Origin: Poriferisodalis sp965262965
GTDB lineage: Bacteria; Actinomycetota; Acidimicrobiia; Acidimicrobiales; Poriferisodalaceae
NCBI RefSeq assembly: GCF_965262965.1
Contig: NZ_OZ253573.1
Span: 3,472,001 to 3,536,000 of the forward strand
Direction of reading: 5' to 3'
Length of the DNA: 64,000 nucleotides
The notes below the pieces were generated by a model that was given only the letters and a program-made list of their open reading frames with translations, did not search any database and was not told where the DNA came from. Each line of letters opens with the position of its first letter. The first letter of the stretch is position 1. Both the position numbers and the translations under genes were made by a program. Shown in pieces: positions 42,368 through 49,686 of the stretch.

Positions 42368-44182
42368 ATGAGTTCACCATTGCTCATCGTTGAGAAGGGC
42401 GGCAAGCAGCACCGTCAGTGGCGGTTCTTGGGCTGGGGCTATGCCGTAGCCCTCGCCGTGCTGGTTCCGCTGGTGCTCCAGCCGTTCGAGATCGGCAAGA
42501 TGAATCGCGCCCTCGTGCTGATGGTCGCTGTGCTGGCCGTCAACCTTGTCGTGGGCTTCAACGGCATGCTCGCGCTGGGCCACTCGGCCTTCATGGGCAT
42601 CGGTGCCTTCGTCACCGCATCCATGGTCCAAGACGAACTCTGGGACTACTGGATGGTCATCCCGGTCGCCGTCATCGTGGGGTTCGCTATCGGCATCGTC
42701 GTCGGCTTGCCGGCCTTGCGGGTCAAGGGCTTGTACTTGGCCTTGGTCACGATCGCCCAGGCGGCGGTGTTCCCCACGTTGGTGAACATCGACGAGCTTG
42801 GCATTGCCCGTCGAACTGGCGGCCCCAATGGGCGAGATGTCATCGAGGAGGTCGACCGGCCGGGCTTCATGGAGTGGCTGCCAGGTGTTGACGGCGCCCG
42901 CGGCGCCAACGCCTACCGGTACTGGATCCTGCTGCTCATGGTGGTAGTCGTCTTGGCCCTCGTGCGCAACATCATGAGCAGTCGGCCCGGCCGAGCTGTG
43001 CTCGCAATCCGTGACAATGAGGCTGGTGCCGCCGTCTACGGCGTCAACCTGCCGATGTACAAAACCGTCAATTTCGCGCTGAGTGCGTCGTTGGGCTCGC
43101 TGGCGGGTCTCATGTGGTGCCTCGACAAAGGCTTCGTGGCCGGCCAGGACTTCACCTTCTTGCTCGCAGTCGATCTGATCATCGGATTGGTCATCGGCGG
43201 CGTCGGCACGCTGCAGGGTTCCGTCTTCGGAGGCTTGTTCGTGGTGTGGGTGCGCGACCTCACCAAGCGCATCTCCATCCCGCTGGGCTTTTACAACCTC
43301 GACGGTGACGGCCCGTTGTCCGCGGCCATTTTCGGCTTGATCCTCATCCTGTTCACATTCTTCGCTCCGGGCGGCATCGCCTCGATGATCACCGCAATCC
43401 AGAAGAAGATCATCCAGGTCGTTCCCCTGACACCCGATGACGAGCCCGTCTCGCCGATGGCGGGATTCGATCCCGGCCCGGAATCGAACCGCTCGATGTG
43501 GGCTATGCGCTTCGCTGTGGCGGGACCTGTGCTCCTGATCGCCGGCTGGGTGCTGATGAACATGGACAACCTGATTGTCGGCACGTTGGCGTTCGGGTTG
43601 AGGTTCGCAATCGTTGTGCTCGCGCCGGTCGTCGTATTCGTCTCGATGAACGAGCTGCGCGCGGTCAAAGCCGGTTTGCGTGGCGACAATGCAGACAAGG
43701 TGGCATCACAGGCCAAGATCGCCGGAGTGCTCGGCGTGCTGGGCTTCGCCTACGTCCAGACGTTCGCTTTGAACATCGCGCTTCGCGCGCACCACGTCAG
43801 CCACCTGGCCCGTGAAGCAGTGACGCTCAACCGCGACGGTAATGAAATCCAGGCCATTCCCGCAGTTACCGAGGCGCTCAAGTCACAAGATTTCAAAGGC
43901 TCGGCTGGTGATTTCTGTGCGACGTTCCCAACAGGCGAGGTCGCCAACTTGGACGTGGCGACGTTGTGCGACGTTTCCCAACCGGCTATTAACGCCTCTG
44001 AGACATCTGTCGGCTACTGGCTTGTCGGCTGGCCGACCCAGAGTGTGCTCGCAATGGTGCTGAGCGTCATCGCCATCGTGGCGATCGTTGTCATCGGGCT
44101 GAAGTTCTTCGTGTTCTCCGACCCGACCGAAGACGCCGAAGCGTCGAGCGAGACTGCAAGCGTCGGCGCGTCGTCGGACTAG
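42368..44182 (+). CDS. livM: branched-chain amino acid ABC transporter permease (LivM-type, first copy) with long membrane extension
   Basis: The protein has 604 residues, whereas LivM usually has 300-420. Residues 20-345 are a normal LivM: VLAVNLVVGFNGMLALGHSAFMGIGAF, LPALRVKGLYLALVTIAQA, GRAVLAIRDNEAGAAVYGVNL (ATPase contact) and the final LILFTFFAPGG. An acidic linker (PLTPDDEPVSPMAGFDPGP) follows, then about 220 extra residues with four hydrophobic segments (about 380, 405, 455, 555) and an exterior-type loop with two Cys (near DFCATFPTG and TLCDVS). The tail is Ser/Glu-rich. GGGGAG precedes the ATG. The extension is unrecognised. Confidence 0.9.
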   Translation: MSSPLLIVEKGGKQHRQWRFLGWGYAVALAVLVPLVLQPFEIGKMNRALVLMVAVLAVNLVVGFNGMLALGHSAFMGIGAFVTASMVQDELWDYWMVIPVAVIVGFAIGIVVGLPALRVKGLYLALVTIAQAAVFPTLVNIDELGIARRTGGPNGRDVIEEVDRPGFMEWLPGVDGARGANAYRYWILLLMVVVVLALVRNIMSSRPGRAVLAIRDNEAGAAVYGVNLPMYKTVNFALSASLGSLAGLMWCLDKGFVAGQDFTFLLAVDLIIGLVIGGVGTLQGSVFGGLFVVWVRDLTKRISIPLGFYNLDGDGPLSAAIFGLILILFTFFAPGGIASMITAIQKKIIQVVPLTPDDEPVSPMAGFDPGPESNRSMWAMRFAVAGPVLLIAGWVLMNMDNLIVGTLAFGLRFAIVVLAPVVVFVSMNELRAVKAGLRGDNADKVASQAKIAGVLGVLGFAYVQTFALNIALRAHHVSHLAREAVTLNRDGNEIQAIPAVTEALKSQDFKGSAGDFCATFPTGEVANLDVATLCDVSQPAINASETSVGYWLVGWPTQSVLAMVLSVIAIVAIVVIGLKFFVFSDPTEDAEASSETASVGASSD

Positions 44183-44264
44183 CCGCACCGCGACGATCAG
44201 CCGCTACGTGCTCCGAACGCAGCGGCTCCCGGCCGCAGGCGATGAGAGAGGCTGAGCGGCTGAA

Positions 44265-45209
44265 ATGGACATGGTTCTGCTGCTCCAGCGAGTCTTCGAT
44301 GCTCTGTTCAACAGCGCCATCTACTCATCACTCGCACTGGCGCTGGTCATCATCTTCCGCTCGACCGGGCTGCTCAACTTTGCACAGGGCGAGATGGCCA
44401 CATTCTCGGCGTACGTCGCTTTCGTCCTCCTCAGCGGTGCCGCACCAGGGGTCACCGGGGGCGGACTCGCATCTTGGATCGGGGCGCCGCTGGTAACACC
44501 GTTCGCGATCGTCGGCGCCATCATCTTCGGCGTCGCAGCGGGCGCAGCTACCGAACGGGTGCTCATCCGGCCACTACGAAGCGCGCCCGAGTTAGCCCTG
44601 GTCAACGTCACGATCGGCATCTTGCTGGCGCTGAATTCGCTGATGGGGCAGTGGTGGGGTACGGGACCGAGGGTTTTCCCTCCGATCTTCCCCTCCGGCG
44701 CCGATGACCACTTCGCGATCGGCGGCGCGCGACTCCGCTTCTCGACGGTGGGCGCATGGATGATCTTGATCGTTCTGCTCGTGCTGTTGGCGCTGCTGCT
44801 GCAGCGGACGCGGGCGGGTTTGGCATTTCGTGCAGTTTCGATCGACCCCGTCTCTGCGGAACTGAACGGGATTCGAGTGGGTCCCACGTTGATGTACGGC
44901 TGGGCGCTTGCAGCGGGGCTGGGCGCGATTGCTGCCAACATCAGCGCAAACTCGGTGCTGCTCGAGCCAACGATGATGGTGCGAGTACTCGTGTATGCCT
45001 TCGCTGCCGCAACTCTCGGTGGGCTGGACTCTCCCAAGGGCGCACTGATCGGTGGCGTGGTCATCGGCTTGAGTCAGACGCTGATCCCCGCGTATGTCCC
45101 GTTCATCGGGTTCGAGCTGAGCGTGCTTCCGGCAATGCTGGCGATGGTTGCGGTGCTCATCGTGCGGCCTGCGGGTCTGTTCGGTACGCAGCGAATCGAG
45201 CGGGTGTGA
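44265..45209 (+). CDS. livH: branched-chain amino acid ABC transporter permease (LivH-type, second copy)
   Basis: The 314-residue permease has the same hallmarks as the first copy: NSAIYSSLALALVIIFRSTGLLNFAQGEMATFS, ATERVLIRPLRSAPELALVNVTIG, GLAFRAVSIDPVSAELNGIRVG and PAGLFGTQRIERV at the end. It lacks the Cys-containing insertion of copy one and clearly diverged from it, so the duplication is old. It ends in a GTGA overlap with the next permease. An ATG 6 bp inside the frame is an alternative start. Confidence 0.93.
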   Translation: MDMVLLLQRVFDALFNSAIYSSLALALVIIFRSTGLLNFAQGEMATFSAYVAFVLLSGAAPGVTGGGLASWIGAPLVTPFAIVGAIIFGVAAGAATERVLIRPLRSAPELALVNVTIGILLALNSLMGQWWGTGPRVFPPIFPSGADDHFAIGGARLRFSTVGAWMILIVLLVLLALLLQRTRAGLAFRAVSIDPVSAELNGIRVGPTLMYGWALAAGLGAIAANISANSVLLEPTMMVRVLVYAFAAATLGGLDSPKGALIGGVVIGLSQTLIPAYVPFIGFELSVLPAMLAMVAVLIVRPAGLFGTQRIERV

Positions 45210-46453
45210 GCGACGACGACTGGCCGTCGCCGCTGCCGCGCCCCGATGACGACGAGGTCGCGGGCGCCGATGCCAGCGTCTTCTCGGTGTTTGCACCGCA
45301 AGCCGAGACACCCGCAGGGCCTACCCCCGAAGCTGTTGAGGCGACTTCGGAAGCCATCTCTGTTCCGCCGCCCACGGGGTCGCCAACCGGATCTGCGCTC
45401 GCCGCGACAGCGGAGGCTCGGGTCCGCGCAACATCGCCTTCTGGCACTGCGCGCCTTCGTCGTGCCGGTCCACTGACGTGGATCGGAGCCATCCTGCTCC
45501 TCGCTTGGCTCGTGGCCGTGCCGTTCATGAGCACCGTGACCGAACTGCGGCAAAACACGCAGCTCGTCGTCATGGTGCTTGCTGTGCTCGGTGTGAACAT
45601 CGCGACGGGATACGGCGGCATGATCAGCCTGGGCCACGGTGTCTTCGTCGCGCTCGGCTCGTTCGGCGCCGCATATGCAGCGGACGACCTTTCGTTGCCG
45701 TGGATCGTGTCCATCGTGGCGGGCGTGGCGGTGGCAGGAGTTGCAGGCGGTGTGATCGGCTTGCCGGCACTGCGCATCAAGGGGATTCACCTCGCGCTTG
45801 TCACCATGGGCCTCGCGATCGTGTTCCAGCCGCTCGCCAAGCGATTTCCTGCATTCACGGGTGGCGTCAGCGGTCGAGCAGTGGGTGCCGAGTTGGTGGC
45901 GCCGGAGTGGTTCGGCACGAGCCGGTGGGCCGAAGGCCTATATCGCTACCTCGTCTGTGTGGCGGTGGTGGCGCTCGCCATGTGGCTGACGTACAACATC
46001 ATCAACAGCCGGCCGGGCAGGGCCATGCGTGCGCTGCGTGACAACGACACAGCAGCGGCCGTGTATGGCGTCAACTTGGTAGCGACAAGAGTCACGACAT
46101 TTGCCGTCAGCGCCTCGTTGGCTGGCCTCGCCGGCGCCCTCAGCATCATCCTCGTGCCGTTCACCTCGCAGGAGTCGTTCCCGTTCCAAGAGTCGCTGGT
46201 GCTGTACGCCATGGCTGTGCTGGGCGGCCTTGGTTCGCTGTGGGGGTCCGTGCTTGGCGTGGCGATTCGCGAGGTGTTCTCCTGGCTTGGCGAGCTCGGC
46301 GGCGGGATCAGCGGCCTCGGTCCTGTCAGCGAATTCCTGAGCTTGCTCGATGAAGAGCAATTCGTTTTTGGCGTCGTTCTGATCGCGTTGACGTTCGTCT
46401 TCCCTCGGGGCCTCATCGGGCTCTTCAGACGGCGTCGTCGGGCTCCTGAGTGA
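45206..46453 (+). CDS. livM: branched-chain amino acid ABC transporter permease (LivM-type, second copy)
   Basis: GTG 45206 overlaps the livH stop and gives 415 residues. The first 90 residues are a polar, Pro/Ala/Thr-rich cytoplasmic tail, probably disordered. A regular LivM core follows: VLGVNIATGYGGMISLGHGVFVALGSFG, LPALRIKGIHLALVTMGLA, RPGRAMRALRDNDTAAAVYGVNL and a final FVFPRGLIGLFRRRRR. It pairs with LivH copy two. The binding-protein gene starts 151 bp later. Confidence 0.92.
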   Translation: MSDDDWPSPLPRPDDDEVAGADASVFSVFAPQAETPAGPTPEAVEATSEAISVPPPTGSPTGSALAATAEARVRATSPSGTARLRRAGPLTWIGAILLLAWLVAVPFMSTVTELRQNTQLVVMVLAVLGVNIATGYGGMISLGHGVFVALGSFGAAYAADDLSLPWIVSIVAGVAVAGVAGGVIGLPALRIKGIHLALVTMGLAIVFQPLAKRFPAFTGGVSGRAVGAELVAPEWFGTSRWAEGLYRYLVCVAVVALAMWLTYNIINSRPGRAMRALRDNDTAAAVYGVNLVATRVTTFAVSASLAGLAGALSIILVPFTSQESFPFQESLVLYAMAVLGGLGSLWGSVLGVAIREVFSWLGELGGGISGLGPVSEFLSLLDEEQFVFGVVLIALTFVFPRGLIGLFRRRRRAPE

Positions 46454-46604
46454 GCGCAGCCTGCAATTCTGAAATCGTTTCGAAACTGACATCCCGCACT
46501 CTGGTATGCGGCCCGTACCTGTGAACTAGCTTGTGTACTTGCCGGCGCGAGTGACTCTTGGAGGAGCCACCAGCCGGCTTCATGCCATTAGAGGGGAAAA
46601 CACC

Positions 46605-48311
46605 ATGGCTAAACATCGAATGTGGCGCTTGCTGGCGTTGCTGTTCGCATTTTCACTCGTCGCCGCTGCGTGCGGTGGGGGCGATGATGACGCGGACGGT
46701 GCCGGCGAGACCGAGACTGAGACCACCGCCGCGGCAAGCGAAGACGAGGCGATGGAAGAGGACGAAGACGAGGGTGCCACTGGTGCTCTCGGCGGTGCCG
46801 CTGCCGAGGAGGACATCGAGGCGGCTGTTGCCGGCGAGACCGAAGAAGAGGAGATGACCGAAGACGAGATGGCCGAAGACGAGATGGCCGAGGAGGAGAT
46901 GATGATTGATCGCTCCACCCTCGAAGGCATCTTCGACGAGGCCGCTGCTCGCCGCGCCAAGGCTGTTGCAACGCTGACCGAGAAGATCGAGGCCGGTGAG
47001 TACGGCGTCGGCGACGACGGCATCCTGCGCGGCCCTGAGGGCTTCGAGATCGACATGAACGCGTGTCCCGCCGACTGGTCGGACACCTCGGGCATCACCG
47101 ACTCGCAGATTCGCATCGGCCACACCACGGCTCAGTCGGGCAACCTCGCTGCGTACGGCAACATCGCCTACGGCTGGGAGAACTACTTCAACTGGATCAA
47201 CGAGAACGACCCGATCACGGTCGACGGCTCGGCGCGTGACCTGACGCTGATCGTCAAGGACGACGCCTACGTGGCCGCTCAGACGATCGAGTTCGTGGAC
47301 GAGCTGATCGAGGCCGAGAATGTCTTCTCGATCCTGACCTTGGGCTCGCCCAACACCCTCGCGGTGTACGACAAGATCAATGCCGAGTGCATCCCGCACC
47401 CGTTCGTGATGACCGGCCACCCCGCTTGGGGCGACCCCGTCAACCACCCGTGGACCACCATCATGCAGATGTCGTACTCGACCGAGTCGATCCTGTGGGG
47501 TGCTTGGATCAAGGAGAACCTGGCTGATCTGCTGCCGGTGAAGGTTGCCGGCCTCGTGATGGACAACGACTTCGGTCTGGCCTACGAGCTCGGCTTCGAG
47601 GAGTGGGCAGGTGCCAACCCCGACGTGGTGAGCGAGTACCTGCCGGTGCGTCACGACCCGGCTGCGCCGACGCTGACCAACGAGGTGACGACCATCTTGG
47701 CGTTCGAGCCTGATGTGTTCATTTCGATGACGGCGGGCAACCCGTGCTTGCTGGCCATCCAGGAAGCCGGTCAGAGCGGCCTGTACGACGACATCAACGC
47801 CAAGGGCGGCGCGCTGTTCACGCCGTCGGTGTGCAAGGGCATCGAGGCCTACATGAAGCCGGCTGGTGAATTCGCCGATAACTGGTGGATCATCGGCGGC
47901 GGGTCGAAGGACTCCACCGATCCGAAGTTCGTCGATGAGCCGTTCATGTCGTTCGTGAACGCCAACCTCGAAGCGGGTGGCTTGGACTCAAAGGTGTCGC
48001 TGTACGCCATCGGCTATACCTACGGCTATCCGTACGGCGAGGCGCTGCGCATTGCGGCTGATCTTCCGGGCGGTCTGAACCGAACGAACTTCATCCTGGC
48101 GGTGCGTTCGATCGACGTCTACCACCCGATGCTTCTCGACGGCATCATCACCCAGCTCAACGGCAACGCTGATGCGTACTTCGTCGAGGGTTCGGACTTC
48201 AGCCAGTTCGACGCCACCGTGCAGACTTGGAACCAGGTCGGTGACGTCGTGGACGTCAATGGCAAGTCTACGAACTGCGCTTGGGACAAGGACGACGGCG
48301 GCTGCCGCTAG
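46605..48311 (+). CDS. branched-chain-amino-acid-type ABC substrate-binding lipoprotein
   Basis: From ATG 46605, preceded by GAGGGGAAAACACC, the lipoprotein has 568 residues. The signal is LLALLFAFSLVAAAC with Cys near 23. A very acidic linker of about 80 residues follows, with tandem EDEMAEDEMAEEEMM. The binding domain starts near 165 (DSQIRIGHTTAQSGNLAAYG) and includes IVKDDAYVAAQTIEFVDELIE and PCLLAIQEAGQSG. It should deliver substrate to the LivHM permeases encoded upstream. Many family members of this size bind other small acids or amides, so the ligand is uncertain. Confidence 0.92.
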   Translation: MAKHRMWRLLALLFAFSLVAAACGGGDDDADGAGETETETTAAASEDEAMEEDEDEGATGALGGAAAEEDIEAAVAGETEEEEMTEDEMAEDEMAEEEMMIDRSTLEGIFDEAAARRAKAVATLTEKIEAGEYGVGDDGILRGPEGFEIDMNACPADWSDTSGITDSQIRIGHTTAQSGNLAAYGNIAYGWENYFNWINENDPITVDGSARDLTLIVKDDAYVAAQTIEFVDELIEAENVFSILTLGSPNTLAVYDKINAECIPHPFVMTGHPAWGDPVNHPWTTIMQMSYSTESILWGAWIKENLADLLPVKVAGLVMDNDFGLAYELGFEEWAGANPDVVSEYLPVRHDPAAPTLTNEVTTILAFEPDVFISMTAGNPCLLAIQEAGQSGLYDDINAKGGALFTPSVCKGIEAYMKPAGEFADNWWIIGGGSKDSTDPKFVDEPFMSFVNANLEAGGLDSKVSLYAIGYTYGYPYGEALRIAADLPGGLNRTNFILAVRSIDVYHPMLLDGIITQLNGNADAYFVEGSDFSQFDATVQTWNQVGDVVDVNGKSTNCAWDKDDGGCR

Positions 48312-48360
48312 GCACACGCCGTATCTGACGGATACCAGCTGACCTTCGGGTCGGCACAAC

Positions 48361-48390
48361 AGGGCCGGCGGGCTGTAGCCCGCCGGCCCT
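48361..48390. terminator. perfect 14-bp hairpin after the liv operon
   Basis: AGGGCCGGCGGGCT (48361-48374), a 2-base centre GT, and AGCCCGCCGGCCCT (48377-48390) are perfectly complementary; in practice the last pair or two form the loop. It begins 50 bp after the binding-protein stop. The T tract is poor (CTCTCGCGCTTG), but the stem is very stable and no gene covers it, so it most likely ends the liv transcript. Confidence 0.8.
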
Positions 48391-48397
48391 CTCGCGC

Positions 48398-48426
48398 TTG
48401 ATGCAGAATTGATGAACTGTTACGAT
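48398..48426 (+). promoter_or_regulatory. candidate promoter of the secreted repeat-protein gene
   Basis: TTGATG at 48398-48403 and TACGAT at 48421-48426 are exactly 17 bp apart, the first matching TTGACA at four and the second TATAAT at four of six positions, including the key TAnnnT. The predicted transcript would begin near 48433, 36 bp before the ATG at 48469, with GGAAGAG as ribosome site. It lies just after the liv terminator, so the next gene is an independent unit. Confidence 0.5.
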
Positions 48427-48552
48427 GCCCCGAGTTCATCTCTGGTCACCGAGGTTTGGAAGAGTCTGATGCGCAAAGTACTTGTCGCGGTCGTTGTGAC
48501 CCTGTCCTGCCTGTTCTTCCTGCCGCTCACTCCCGCGGCTGCTGTGTCAGAC

Positions 48553-48561
48553 GGGGGGGGG
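48553..48561 (+). repeat. G9 homopolymer tract
   Basis: Nine G residues follow GAC at the end of the signal-peptide frame and are followed by TAG. At nine, translation stops at 48562-48564; at ten, the 48564+ frame is read as one long protein. The run is exceptional even for this GC-rich window and is a classic slipped-strand site, but also a typical sequencing-error site. Confidence 0.9.
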
Positions 48562-49025
48562 TAGCCGACCCTTCCACCCCGGCCTTCTCGACTGAGACCT
48601 CAACGACTAAGTCCACATCCTCGACGGAGAGCGAAGCGCCGACAAGTACTCCCATTGAAGCGACACGCGTCACTGCTGCCGCGACCCGCGACACAGTTAC
48701 CCCGACGACATCTACATACGTCGCGAGCCCTTTCTGTATCGAAGGGTTTGATCTCGTCGAACAAAGTGACCCCGTTGCGTTGCCAGCGCGATGCGAGAAG
48801 CGTGAAGTCGTAGATGCTGATACCGATTGCTCAGCTCATGGCACTTCCGTCATGGTGTCAGCCAGCGGTCGGCGCTGTACAACGAATGCGGAGCACACTG
48901 CGCACCCGACGTCCGTTAGTTGCCCGACAGGCGGGGATTGGACGCTGACGGCGGGCCAATGCCAAAGAACGGTTCAGGTCGAGGAGACGCGCACAACGGT
49001 GGATGAGGTGCAGTACGAAGTCACT

Positions 49026-49268
49026 GAGACTGTTCGTGTTGCTCCGTTCACCGGCCAAGTCCGAATCGAGCCCTACACCGAGACTGTTCGTGTTGCTCCG
49101 TTCACCGGCCAAGTCCGAATTCGGCCGTATACGGAAAGAGTCCGGGTAGCGCCATACAACACGAGGGTGCGGGTTGCTCCATACACCGAACAGGTGCGTG
49201 TAGCACCGTTAACAGAGCGTGTCAGGGTGGCTCCATTTACCGAGTCGGTTCGTGTCGCCCCGTTCACG
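49026..49268 (+). repeat. tandem array of nine 27-bp (9-residue) units
   Basis: The array encodes nine contiguous units of the form x-x-V-R-[VI]-x-P-[FYL]-[TN], for example ETVRVAPFT, GQVRIEPYT and ERVRVAPYN. Alternating hydrophobic residues suggest beta strands with a Pro turn. The first two pairs of units are nearly identical at DNA level, indicating recent duplication. It is in frame throughout. Confidence 0.9.
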
Positions 49269-49391
49269 GAAACGGTTACCCAAACGTACACAAGACGCGA
49301 ACGATATTGCGCCCAATATGACGTTGAATTTGGATCTGGATGTATCCGATGGGCATACCGAAATGTAACAGAAACTGTTACGGAAACTGTC

Positions 49392-49655
49392 GATGCCTAC
49401 AACTACGAAACGCGCGATGTCTACAACTACGAGACTCAAGCTGTCTACAACTACGAGACACGTGATGTCTACAACTATGAATGGCATGACGTCTACAATT
49501 ACGAGACTCGCGATGTGTTCAACTACGAAACCGTCGATGCCTACAATTACGAGACTCGCGATGTGTTCAACTACGAAACCGTCGATGCCTACAACTACGA
49601 GACTCGCGATGTGTTCAACTACGAAACCGTCGATGCCTACAACTACGAACCGCAA
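49392..49655 (+). repeat. tandem array of eleven 24-bp (8-residue) units
   Basis: Eleven units of the form [DA]-[AV]-[YF]-N-Y-E-x-x, for example DVYNYETR and DAYNYETR, follow without spacers. The last six form three 48-bp super-repeats DVFNYETVDAYNYETR that are almost identical at DNA level. It is rich in Tyr, Asn and Glu. It lies between the first array and the insertion element. Confidence 0.9.
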
Positions 49656-49678
49656 ACCCGATGGGAGTGTTGTCGTTC

Positions 49679-49686
49679 AGTTATCA
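49679..49686. repeat. 8-bp target-site duplication, left copy
   Basis: AGTTATCA at 49679-49686 directly precedes the left end of the insertion sequence and is repeated exactly at 51128-51135 after its right end. Eight base pairs is the usual duplication length of the ISL3 family. Confidence 0.9.

Larger units (their letters stand above)
48469..49686 (+). pseudogene. secreted repeat protein, 5' part: signal peptide, G9 frameshift tract and two repeat arrays (interrupted by IS)
   Basis: ATG 48469 starts a clear signal peptide (RKVLVAVVVTLSCLFFLPLTPAAA) that stops after 31 codons at TAG 48562, immediately after a run of nine G at 48553-48561. One extra G would join it to the long downstream frame (VADPSTPAFSTETSTT...). 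That frame has a Ser/Thr-rich stalk, a Cys-containing segment, nine 9-residue repeats, a YCAQYDVEFGSGC segment and eleven 8-residue repeats, and then runs into an ISL3 element at 49687, ending at TGA 49739 within it. With the tract corrected and the element removed, the protein would be 952 residues. It is probably exported and surface-attached or released; no anchor motif is recognised. The gene is currently broken twice, or switched off by a slippage tract. Confidence 0.8.

Noticed and set aside
48456..48560. ATG-type start and N-terminus of the long repeat frame upstream of the G tract
   Set aside because: The peptide MEESDAQSTCRGRC is the out-of-frame reading of the signal-peptide codons and has no export features; the true start is at 48469.
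49365..49381. Perfect inverted repeat GTAACAG-AAA-CTGTTAC inside the repeat gene as a regulatory site
   Set aside because: It lies within coding sequence encoding VTETVT and is explained by the repeated codons; no terminator T tract follows.
49392..49655. CRISPR-like regular repeats
   Set aside because: The units are contiguous without spacers, keep a reading frame and encode a periodic protein; no cas genes are present.
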